A DNA stretch of 64,000 bases from Macrotis lagotis. Taxonomy: Eukaryota; Chordata; Mammalia; Peramelemorphia; Peramelidae. The notes below the pieces were generated by a model. That model ran no database searches and was not told the origin of the DNA. It was given only the letters and a program-made list of their open reading frames with translations. Location: NCBI RefSeq assembly GCF_037893015.1, contig NC_133663.1, positions 1,712,878 through 1,776,877 on the forward strand, given 5' to 3'. The position numbers were made by a program, and so were the translations under genes. Below, one piece after another: positions 55,054 through 64,000 of this stretch. Numbering within the stretch: position 1 is the stretch's first letter; each line of letters starts with the position of its first letter.

Positions 55054-57479
55054 GGTCGCTGCCAGTCCCCCGGCCAGAGTGCATGTGCGCCTACACTGTG
55101 CGCCTAGATGCAAGCACAGTCCTCAACCAGAAGGGGCCGGCAAGAAGAGCCACTGTGTGAGGTCGTTTCTGGAAGGCCTTCTTTCCCTGGGGCGAAAGCC
55201 CTCATGGGCACTTCCCAGTGGCTTTTGTTTCTTCAGGCCGTACTGGCAGAGATGCCCTTTTGGGACCAGGCCCAGAGTGACCTGCGGGCAGACAAGTGAC
55301 CTTCTGAGAACCAAACTGACCAGACCAGTGTGCTCGGGCCCTGGGGCCTGATGGAGACAGAGCTTCCTCTCCTCGCCCCTGCAGCATTTCCACTTCCACA
55401 CGCGCTTCTCTCCATGGTCTCCTCATTCCGAGGCCTTTCCGGCTCAGGAATCCAGCCTCGGACCCCTCGGGGCTGACCGAGGCCAGCCCTCTTTTTGAAA
55501 GCATAAAGGATTATCTACATTTTTATCTACATTTTCCATTACTGGTGATTTCAGATTTCCTATGGGGCAACATTGAGCAAACTGACCTCCAGCCGTGGAC
55601 TTGAAGAGTTCCAAAATCGGCAGCACAGCAATAATGGGGTGTGGGTTATTGAAGACAGAGAAGTCCGGGTCCCAGGGGTGGGGTTTGTGGGTTCTTGAGT
55701 CACTGCGAGTGAGAGGCGTGGCCCAAGGGCCTGGCCACTGGGAGCAGTGGCCGTGCACCTTCCATAGGATCTTTGGGATTGGAGCCAGGTCCTAGGAATG
55801 GGCCCACTGGTCTTTGTGCGTCTTCCTTCCCTCACCCCACCCCCCACCCCACACATACACAGTCCAAAACTTGATTTTTTGAGACTTGTGGGTCGGGTCA
55901 GGGACACCTAGGCCCCAGACCAGAGTCTTATGAGACCTAGGCAGAGGCTTTCTTTTGTTTCTTGTTAGCAGCCGCCAGGCTCGAATGTGTGGGTGATGTC
56001 CTCCTGAGAGCTCCCCGGCCTGGTGCTTGGGGCCCCCTGCTCCCGCACACACTCCCCTAGGACAGCAGAGGGCCCTGAGCTCACGTGGCTGAGGGAAGGG
56101 ACAGCAGAGCCCTGCTTGGACCTGCCTCAGGCCCTGGCAGATAAAGCCTTTGTGTTTTCCTTCTAACATCAGCCCTGAACTCCCCGGAAGCCATGGCTCC
56201 TTTTGTTGCATGAGGGCCGAGAGATTGGGGCAGTCGTGGGAAAGTGAAGCAGACCTCCTTGTGGCAGCCGGTACTCCCTGGCCACCTCTGACCCCCCACA
56301 CCCGACAGTCACTGTCCAGTTCACACTGCCTTATAGCTGACTTGTGGGACTGTCCCTGATGTGGGCAGCCCCTGTCCCGTGATGCTTGGGAGGGGCAAGG
56401 GGGGGCACAGGTGTTGCTGAGAGGTAAGCTAGAAATATGTGCCTAATGAAGATGAAAACAATTCTTTGTTCCAAATCACTTCCGACATAAAACAAAGGGA
56501 CACTGCTAATGAAGCGCAACTTCTTTTCATTCAACAGTTTTAGATTTCTTTTATTACGGGTTTCCTATTTTGGATTTTTATTTGGTTGAAAAGAAAGCTT
56601 TGAGATGATCCCAGTTGAGTTCAGCCTGTAAAAAGAAAGTTGTGGGTATAATATACAAATGAAGAGAAATATATTGTACAAATTCTATATAAAAGAGAAC
56701 AACTCCCGTTTGGACTTGCTTCCTTCTCCAGCCGCCACCTGCCCTCCTCCCTTCAGGCCCCCCCGAGAAAGCTGGGGGGAGGAGATGTTTCATTTTGACA
56801 TGCTTCTGGTGGAATGTCCCATAGGCATTAAGTTACAGACTTGGGGTTCAGGGGCCATCCATCTTAAAACATAGAGCCCATGAAGGAAGGGAAGGTGATG
56901 AAGGGAAAACCTTAGGTCACCCAGCAGTCCTTGGTGTTCCTCTCCCCCCCCCCCCCCACCATGGCTGCCTGGAGATGGAGGTGCATCTCTGCGTCTTACC
57001 AGCTTTGGAGTCCGCACCTGAGTGGGGAGGGGTCTTCCCCCCAAGCTTGACCTGAACTCTCTGCTCCCCTTGGGGACACAGCTCTGGCCCACGAGATGCA
57101 GGTTTAGCCCATTCCTGAGGCCAAAGGTGCTAGCAGGGGGGTATAGGGAGGGCAGCAGGCCAAGGTGTGTTCCACTGAGAGCACAGAGGCCTCACCGTCA
57201 CTGCTGTCCCTTCCCCATCTTGACCTCTTGGGGAGGCAGCTCTGAGCCCATTGGCCTTGGGCAGATGGCAGCTTATGCCGTCGGCAGATGTCTGCGTTGT
57301 GGCCAAATGGAGCTGGAGGGAATTTCGAACCTGCTCCTGTGTCCACCAATCCTTTAGGTTAAGGAACAGCCCCAGGCCCCTCCCTGGGAGACAATTCTTC
57401 CAGGCTCCTGGTTCTCCCCTTGGCCCAGCCCTTCATTGGGCTGCCTTCGGCCCCCTCCTTCCCACCTGAGGGACCCCCC

Positions 57480-58200
57480 TCCACCCTGTCTCCTCCAGAT
57501 CACCTCTCGGTCATACCCCGCACCCACCAACAGTCTCTTGGCTCCCATGCTGATAAATCCCTCTTTAGATCTTTCCATCACCCTTTGTCCCTCCTTGGGC
57601 CTCCTGCTCCTCTCTTCAGAACCTCTCCTCATTGCCCTCTGACCACATTTTCCATTGACACTGCCCTCTCCGGTCACCAGGGATCTCAGGGACCAAGTCC
57701 AAGGGGCTTTTTCCCTGTTTTCCGCCTTCTCAGCCTTGCAGCTGGGGAGCATCTGCTCCCCTCTTCTCTCTAGGTTTTCAGGTGCCCCTCCTGTCCCTCC
57801 AGATCACCCTTCCATCTACAGGCAACCCTTGGGTTCAGTCCTGAGTCCTCGGCTCTTCTCCCTCTCAACCTCTTCCCTTGCAGGCGGCGGGGGGGGGGGG
57901 GGGGTGTCTCCCCTGGACTCTCCTGCCCGTGTCTGCTGCTGTCCAGGCTCCCATCTCCAGCCGCCTCTCCTCACACTGGCTCTAACTGCTCAGGGGTCTC
58001 CGGTGCATCCGCCACTTGGTCTTCAAACTGCTCTTCCTACAATGCCCACCTGTCCCCATCACACACCATCCCCCACCCCAGCAGCTCCTACTGCCTCCAG
58101 GGACACAGAAAAGCCCTTTGCAAACCGGCCCCTCCCCACCTCCATTCTTGCACCTTCCTCCCCTCTTTGAGGTCTTGTCCAGCACCATGCTGCTCCTCCC
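57480..58200 (+). repeat. L2-type LINE relic in the 3' UTR
   Basis: Plus-strand frames show decayed L2 reverse-transcriptase motifs: VTRDLRDQ near 57676, QPLGSVLSPRLFSLST near 57823-57870 (compare the usual PQGSVLGPLLF motif), and a remnant of the ISNW/KTEL region near 57980-58080. A poly-G run at 57889-57904 interrupts it. Confidence 0.6.
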
Positions 58201-58564
58201 CATGCCCACCACTTCTCTGGCAGTCTGCTCCCTCAAATGGAGGAGGATTTTAGCTACAAGAGCCTGGCTTTTGTTATTGATAGAATCGTGTTAATAGTTT
58301 TTGTTGCAGGAAATTAGTCCTGGACCCAGCACAAATCCCACTTGGTCCCAATGTACAATCTTTGTGATATATTGTTGGAGTCTCCTGGCTAGTATTTTAG
58401 TGGGGGGTGGGGGGTCTTGCCAGGCTCATTCCCCTGGAGCCATCACTGCAGCCTGGCTGTAGAACTGGACAAAGTCCCCCCTCTGCTCTGGGCACCCCTG
58501 ATTGCCAAGTTCAAGGTCTTCTGTCTCCAAGCTAGGGCATGGTTCTCTCTGTCATTATATCAGA

Positions 58565-58570
58565 AATAAA
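58565..58570 (+). terminator. ZZEF1: Candidate ZZEF1 polyadenylation signal AATAAA
   Basis: First canonical AATAAA after the stop codon, in GTCATTATATCAGAAATAAA, followed within 40 bases by a pyrimidine-rich stretch. A TGTACAATCTTTGTGATATA segment lies about 200 bases upstream. Confidence 0.6.
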
Positions 58571-58590
58571 CCTGGTCTTCAGCTTCCTAC

Positions 58591-59389
58591 CCAGTCCTCT
58601 TTCTGACCTTTGCTCTTGAAATGTTCATGCCCATGGAGGAGGGTCCCAGGACTGAGGGAGAGTGGCATCCGGGTCTTCAGAGGATTCTGGGTCACCTTAG
58701 GTTCTGTGGGGAACTTAGTATTATTGGTTAGATGCAGGGTGTCTCCCCATCTGACCCACAGGGAGACAGGGCCTCCCAACTAACAGGAAAGGCCCACTCC
58801 TCATATCCCAGGGTCTGTGGAAACGCTCTGAGGTTCATTTAGGTGGAAGGATTGCCACTGTCTGCAGAGCACACTAGACTCTGGCCTTCAGCTGCAGATG
58901 GGGGACACAAAAGCAAAATAGCAGAAGCATGAAACGCGGCTCAAGCCCCTCAGCTGCACCCCTGGAGTACAACACCGTACTCCCACCCATACACACACAC
59001 ATACAGACCTGCCCAGGATAGAGGCAGCCGCTCCCTAGGCTGAGAAAGGCAGGACTGTGGTTCTGAAGAGGACGACCTTCCACCTGCCTTGGCGGCAGCA
59101 GAGAAGTCAGCGGGTCTCAGACGGTGAGCAGCATCTGACCGGTGGCCAGGCTAGGCCGGCTAGTCCAGCAGAACAGGAAGTGGCCACAGAGTGGAGCCAG
59201 ATGGTCGTGGCAGGTGGGAGCGTGGGGCCCTTGAAGAGATGGAGCCGCGCAGACCGGGTCCGGACCACGGGGCATCTGGCCTGAATCTCCAGAGTGGGGA
59301 GGAGCCCCGGCCAGTTGTTGATGAAGTCTTGGAAAGCTGGCAGCATTGGAGGAGGAGGCAGCTGGGCATCTGAGCAGGTCTGGGCCACA
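58591..59389. other. Intergenic, nothing firmly recognised
   Basis: Unique-looking sequence. The 59107-59385 part is GC-rich and open on the minus strand for about 90 codons before running into L1 sequence. Confidence 0.5.
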
Positions 59390-60956
59390 AACATGATGCC
59401 GATACCTAAACCAGGAAGAGCAAAAACAGAATGAAGATATGATGGACCGATTTCATTAATGAATATGGATGCAAAAATGCTAAAGAAAATACCAGCCAGG
59501 AGACTCCAACAACACATCACAAAGATTATACATTGGGACCAAGTGGGATTTATACCAGAAACCCAGGACAATTATTAACCTAGTTAATTATATCAATAGC
59601 GAAGTCACTAAAAATCATATGATTATATCAACAAATTCTGAAACAGCTTTTGATGAGACACTCATTCCGATTAAAAACTTGAAAACAAAAGTTTAACTGG
59701 ATTCTTCCTTAATATGATAAGCATCTACCGAAAGCCATCAGTGTGTGCTATCTGTCATGGGGAGCAACTAGGAGCCTTCCTAATAAAATAGGAGTGAAAC
59801 AAGATGCCCGTTAGTGCCAATATTATTCACTATCTTATTAGAAATTCTAGCAATAGCAATAAGAAGGAAAAAAAGAAATCAAGGAATTGGGATGAGTAAC
59901 GTGGAAATGAAACTGCCTCTTTGTAGATGATAAAACTTGGAGAATCCGAGCCTCGGCTAACAAATGAGTGGAGACGATCATTTTAGCAAAGTAGCAGGAT
60001 ATAAAATGAACACATAAATCATCAGCATTTCTCTTGATCCCCAACAAAGCCCTTGCAAGAAGAGAGAGAGAGGCTTCATTTAAAATATCCACGGACAACA
60101 GAAGCTGCCCGCCAAGACAAACTCGTTGAACATAATTACGAAACGTTACTTTGATACAAAGTTGGTTTTAAATATTGATTACAGCTGGGCTGAACCAATC
60201 TAACAAAAGTGACAATTCCACCTTCAAATGATCTGTTGGTTTAGCGTCGTCTCAATTAAAGGATCAAAAATTATTTTATCAAGCTAGAAAAAAATTACAA
60301 AATTGAAAGAGCAAAAGGTCAAGAATATGAAAGGATTTTTATGAGGAAAAAAAAAAACATGTTAAGGAAGGAAGTTTAACAGGACCAGATCTTAAACTTA
60401 TCCCAGGCAGTAATTATCAAAGTCATCTGGACTTGGCTAAGAAGCAGAAAGGTGGAGTAGGGAGAGAGAACAGGGACCCAGTGTTAGTATATGTGACTCC
60501 TAGACCACTGTCCGTGAAGTTTTCTGGGCGAAGAGACCAAAGTGGCTGCCGTTTTCTTTGTAAGCTAGAAAAGCTTGGCATAGGACACCTATCAGACTTA
60601 TGGATGAGAGAGCTGGACAACATTATGGAATGTTTGATTACATTCCATTAAAAATGGTTTGTCCAAATAAAGCCAATGTAGCCAAGATGAGGAGAGCAGG
60701 AAATTGAGGGGGGCGAGGAGGGAAGAATTTATGACCAATTTCTCAGATAAAGACCCCATATTACAACCATATTGAGAACTAGACAAATTTATAAGAACAC
60801 GAGTCATTCCCCAATGGCTAAGTAGTCCAATGATATGGACAGCTAGTTTTTTGGAAGAAACAATAAAAGCTCTATATATAATCCTATAAAGATGCTCTAA
60901 ATCATTATTGATGAGAGAAATGTGCATTAGGACAACTTTGAGATATTTCATACCTG

Positions 60957-61127
60957 GGGCAGCTAGGTGGCGCAGTGGATAGAGCACTGACCCTGGAGTC
61001 AGGTGGACCTGAGTTCAAATCCAGCCTCAAACACTTAATAATTACCTAGCTGTGTGGCCTTGGGCAAGCCACTTAACCTCATTGCCTTGCAAAAACTTAA
61101 AAAAAAAAATAAAAAAGGGGGAAAAGG
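60957..61127 (+). repeat. Near-intact WSINE1-like SINE with 13-bp TSD
   Basis: Full head GGGCAGCTAGGTGGCGCAGT, AGTCAGGTGGACCTGAGTTC, AAACACTTAATAATTACCTA, GTGTGGCCTTGGGCAAGCCA and an A-rich tail. TATTTCATACCTG at 60944-60956 and again at 61128-61140 is a perfect target-site duplication. Best-preserved SINE in the window, so probably among the youngest. Confidence 0.95.
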
Positions 61128-61166
61128 TATTTCATACCTGTCAGATTGCCTAAAATGTTAGAAAGG

Positions 61167-61268
61167 AAGGGCAGCTAGGTGGCGCAGTGGGTAGAGCACC
61201 AACCCTGGCTGTGTGACCTTGGGCAAGCCACTTAAACCCATTGCCTTGCAAAATCAAAAACAAAAATT
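61167..61268 (+). repeat. Internally deleted WSINE1-like SINE with 14-bp TSD
   Basis: Same head (GGGCAGCTAGGTGGCGCAGT) and tail as its neighbour, but the middle jumps from ACCCTGG straight to CTGTGTGACC, losing about 55-60 bases including the GAGTTCAAATCC (B-box) region. AAATGTTAGAAAGG at 61153-61166 and 61269-61282 is a perfect target-site duplication. Confidence 0.93.
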
Positions 61269-61695
61269 AAATGTTAGAAAGGGGAAAATGATAAATGATG
61301 GAGGGCATGTGAAAACATTGGGACATTGTTGGTGGAATTGTGAATTGATCCAACCCCTTTGGAGAGCAAACTGGCATTATGCCCAAAGAACTATAAAACC
61401 CTTTGCCCCAGAATGCCACTTTAAGGTCTTTTTCTCAAGTTGATGAAGGAAAAAGGAAAGGAACCTCTATGATCTAAACTTTTCCTAGTGGCTCTCTTTG
61501 TGGCAGCAAGCTGCATTTTGAGGCCAATGTTCTCCAATGGGGACTGACTGAACAAGTTGTGGTACGTGATTGTGATAAAAAATATGGCGCTGTATTATTC
61601 AAAGATGATCTGGCTGATTTTTTAGAAACTCAGGGAAGGATTTGCCTGAAATAATGAAGAGCAGAATCCAAGGAACAGTGTAAATTGTTGAAAGA

Positions 61696-63540
61696 ATCAC
61701 TGAGGAGGATGAAGCCATTCTGAGCAGTCCTAGTTCTTTGGAGGGGGTGCCATCCACCTCCAAGGAAGAGTGCCTTGGAGGGTTCCCCATGTGGCCTTCT
61801 CTCGAGTGGAGCTGGGATTTCGAGGACCCTAGACCCTGGCTTTTGGGGAAGGACCTGGGAATAGGCTGGGTGATGGCAGGACTAAGATGCTTGGACTTGG
61901 GGAGGAGGGGGAGCACAGTGCCTGGCCCATAGCAGGAGTGATCGATTAATTGACTTGATTGGCCAGAGGAGTCAATCTTCGTGCTGGCCTATTCGGAGGA
62001 GTTTTCCTTTTTTGTGGACTGGACTAGATGGGGCCTGATGACCAGTCTGGCTTCCCAAATATTATGCTTGCTCTCACCTGTTGGCTCAAGGGCCAAGCAA
62101 GAGGCTGGAGCCAGCCTTGGAAGGGCAGTGACTCTCAACTCCAAAGATGGTGGCAGATCCGAGACCCATAAAGCCAGTCAGAGATGTGATCGGGTGGCAG
62201 GGACAGCGGAGATGTCCTGGGGTGGGGATGAGGGCCTATGCCCCAGCATCCTAGAGAAAGGGGAAAAAGGCAGCTCCTGCCCAGTGTGAGCCCTGAGGAG
62301 TTTCTTTGGAAGGCACCCTGTACTTCGGGGCTTCTCAAGAGTGAAGAGGCACTCATGGTCAGCACCAGGAGCTTGGCAAGAGAGGACCACTGACCACACA
62401 GGCCTAGAGGGGCAGAGAGGGCTCAGGAGCCAAGACCTGTAAGAACAAAGCCCCCAGTCTGTGCCCTCCATGAGGAAGTTGGGCTGCCTAGCTCTGAGGG
62501 GAGAGAAGTTGCCTCTTTAACCACTCAAAAGTCATTGCTGTCCAAGGTCCTTAGGGTGGTACCATAGACTGAAGGGTTTGTATGGATACCCAGGTGTGAA
62601 TATGGGACTCACCAGAATTTGGGGGAAGTGGGGAGGAGCCCCCACTCAGCCATCTGGAAATCATTCCCGTTTCCAAGGTGACTCTTTGGGGGAGACCTTT
62701 TAGATGATCTCCTAACAACCCTAGGTTCCCTTCCCTTCCAAGGGAAACCCAGGAGCAGCAGCAACAGTGAACTCTCCACTGGGACCCCCAGAGAGAAGAG
62801 AGAATTGTGTCTTTTCTTTATGGGCCTCTAGGACTTCTTCATCATCCCAGACCTGACTGATGCATTTGGTAGCTGCAGGGACTGCACAGGAAGCAGGGGC
62901 TCACCCTGCCCCCCCCCCCCAAGGGGCATCCTGACCAAGGTTGAGCTTGAGCTGCATCTGAGTGGGAGCACAGAGATGTGCGGCCTCCCTGAGGCTGAAC
63001 CCGGCCTTAGAAGCCCAAGAGTGGCCAGGCTTAGTGCTCTGGGCCCTGGTGAAAGACAGGTCCCTGATGGTACTATTTGGCAAAGGTCTCTGCATCGTGG
63101 AGGTTTGACCTGCCCCTCACTTGGCATTGACTTGGAGGGTGCTAACTTCCTAGGAAACTGAGGCCTAGAGAGGAGGGGCCCAGAAGACCCCCAGCTAGTA
63201 GAATTCGGGGGTCTTGGCCCCAGCCTCAGCTTCCTCCTGCTGCCTCAGCATGCTACCTCTCTCTGTACCCCTGGGAACAAACCCTGGGAGAGCTAGAGGG
63301 GTGAGGAGGGTGCCTGACTGAGGTGACTGAGGTCTGGGCAATTTCCTGCCCAGGCACAATGGCCTAGCTGAGCCCCGAGCCTCCACCACCAGGCTGGGGA
63401 AGGGCCAGCCTCCAGGAGGGACCAGCTGCCTAGAATGCCCTGGCATTTCCAGAGCCCCAGGCCAGCCATAGACATCGCCCGTCCCCTCAAGGAACAGTAA
63501 CTCTCTTCCTCTGGATCAGTCGCTGTCCCTGCTCTTGTCT
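61696..63540. other. Intergenic sequence, nothing recognised
   Basis: No transposon signature, RNA gene or exon with family similarity was found. The neighbouring gene expected from human synteny (ATP2A3) shows no exon here. Confidence 0.6.
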
Positions 63541-63698
63541 GCTTCTATCTATATCTCTCACACTCTCTCTGTCTCTGTCTCTGTCTCTCTCTGTCTCTGT
63601 ATGTCTGTCTCTCTCTGTCTTTCTGTCTGTGTCTGTCTGTGTCTGTGTCTGTGTCTGTGTGTCTCTCTCTGCCCTCTCTCTCTCTCTCTGCCTCTCTG

Positions 63699-63759
<61 letters not shown>

Positions 63760-63785
63760 TTGTCTTCTTCCTCACTGGCTCTCTC
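63541..63785. repeat. TC / TGTCTC microsatellite
   Basis: About 210 bases of (TC)n mixed with (TGTCTC)n and (TGTCTG)n; the longest pure (TC)n stretch is about 63700-63752. Confidence 0.95.
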
Positions 63786-64000
63786 TTTAGTTATTTTCAT
63801 TGCAATACTTTTTTTCCTAAGAGGCAGCCAAACCTTATGGGCCAGCCTGTCCCAACTGAGAGGAAAGTTGGCAGCTCTGGCTGCCCCACTAGGTGGGACA
63901 TTCTGTGAGGAAGGGCAGTATTTGTAGTTCTGCGGGGGCTCCAGCCAGCCCTGCCCTCCTGGGAGGAACCTCAGTGACCAGCTGTGGGCCCCTCCAGGCT

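Larger units (their letters stand above)
55054..58590 (+). other. ZZEF1: ZZEF1 3' UTR (probable extent)
   Basis: From the stop codon to just past the first canonical AATAAA. Contains AT-rich segments near 56410-56700 and an L2 relic from about 57480. The human 3' UTR is remembered as about 2.4 kb, so a shorter form using a variant signal is possible. Confidence 0.55.
59390..61695 (+). mobile_element. L1 LINE remnant (ORF2 part and 3' end), sense
   Basis: Begins CCGATACCTAAACCAGGAAG and continues with decayed ORF2 reverse-transcriptase motifs: a [21 protein letters not shown] stretch and [12 protein letters not shown] near 59540, VKQ-(G)CPL...ILFTILLEILAIAI near 59795, and an F(V/A)DD-type box near 59925. 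The 3' part shows TTGTTGGTGGAATTGTGAAT, TTATGCCCAAAGAACTATAA and GGGACTGACTGAACAAGTTG. Many stops and indels; not coding. Two SINEs sit inside it. Confidence 0.8.

Noticed and set aside
1425..55053. U12-type (minor spliceosome) introns
   Set aside because: No donor matches the RTATCCTT consensus; GTATGG and GTATAT donors at exons 13, 33, 34 and 49 are ordinary U2 variants.
59390..61695. L1 ORF2 as an active gene
   Set aside because: Motifs are present but interrupted by stops, indels and two SINEs; only a fragment of ORF2 remains.
63535..63927. Ser/Leu/Val and Arg/Glu repeat proteins near the right end
   Set aside because: Translation of the TC microsatellite in different frames.
58600..64000. 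First exon of ATP2A3, the neighbour expected from human synteny
   Set aside because: No reading frame resembling the SERCA3 N-terminus was seen on either strand; it probably lies beyond the window.
1..64000. Bacterial operons, CRISPR arrays, prophage or viral genes
   Set aside because: Gene structure, repeats and base composition are those of a mammalian chromosome; no spacer-repeat array or viral gene was seen.

Overview
The window is vertebrate nuclear DNA, most likely from a marsupial. Exons are separated by GT...AG introns, there is a CpG-island promoter, and the introns carry tRNA-derived SINEs of the WSINE1/MAR1/MON1 type with the head GGGCAGCTAGGTGGCGCAG, MIR and L2 relics, and L1 pieces with marsupial-like 3' ends. 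The WSINE1-like copies hint at an australidelphian, but that rests on remembered consensus sequences. Nothing bacterial, viral or CRISPR-like was seen.

Layout. Bases 1-1264 hold the first exon and the start of intron 1 of CYB5D2 (neuferricin, minus strand); its remaining exons lie off the left edge. Bases 1265-1424 are a bidirectional CpG-island promoter with two overlapping ETS sites and an NRF1-like site. Bases 1425-55053 hold what appears to be the complete coding region of ZZEF1 (zinc finger ZZ-type and EF-hand domain containing 1) on the plus strand. I resolved 55 coding exons whose reading frames join without a break into 2,942 codons plus stop, against about 2,961 residues remembered for human. 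A 3' UTR of up to about 3.5 kb follows, with an AATAAA at 58565. Bases 58600-64000 look intergenic: an L1 remnant (about 59390-61695) carrying two nested SINEs, then non-repetitive sequence and a 200-bp TC-rich microsatellite. The head-to-head CYB5D2-ZZEF1 order matches human 17p13.2. The next gene expected there, ATP2A3, was not seen.

ZZEF1 domains in order: a possible N-myristoylation start (MGNVPS), a low-complexity Pro/Ala/Gly region, a degenerate EF-hand (exon 2), an APC10/DOC domain (exons 4-6), a first CUB-like domain (exons 22-24), two adjacent ZZ zinc fingers with all expected cysteines (exons 34-35), a divergent linker (exons 37-38) and a second CUB-like domain (exons 50-51). The family is described as a histone-H3-tail and SUMO reader that acts as a transcriptional co-regulator. 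CYB5D2 is a haem-binding MAPR-family protein, and the only link visible here between the two genes is the shared promoter.

I found no novel biological system. The points worth a second look are splice-site features (two NAGNAG acceptors, weak donors, a GU-repeat and a G-quadruplex motif beside donors), the degenerate EF-hand loop, nested SINE insertions with perfect target-site duplications, and the compactness of the gene.
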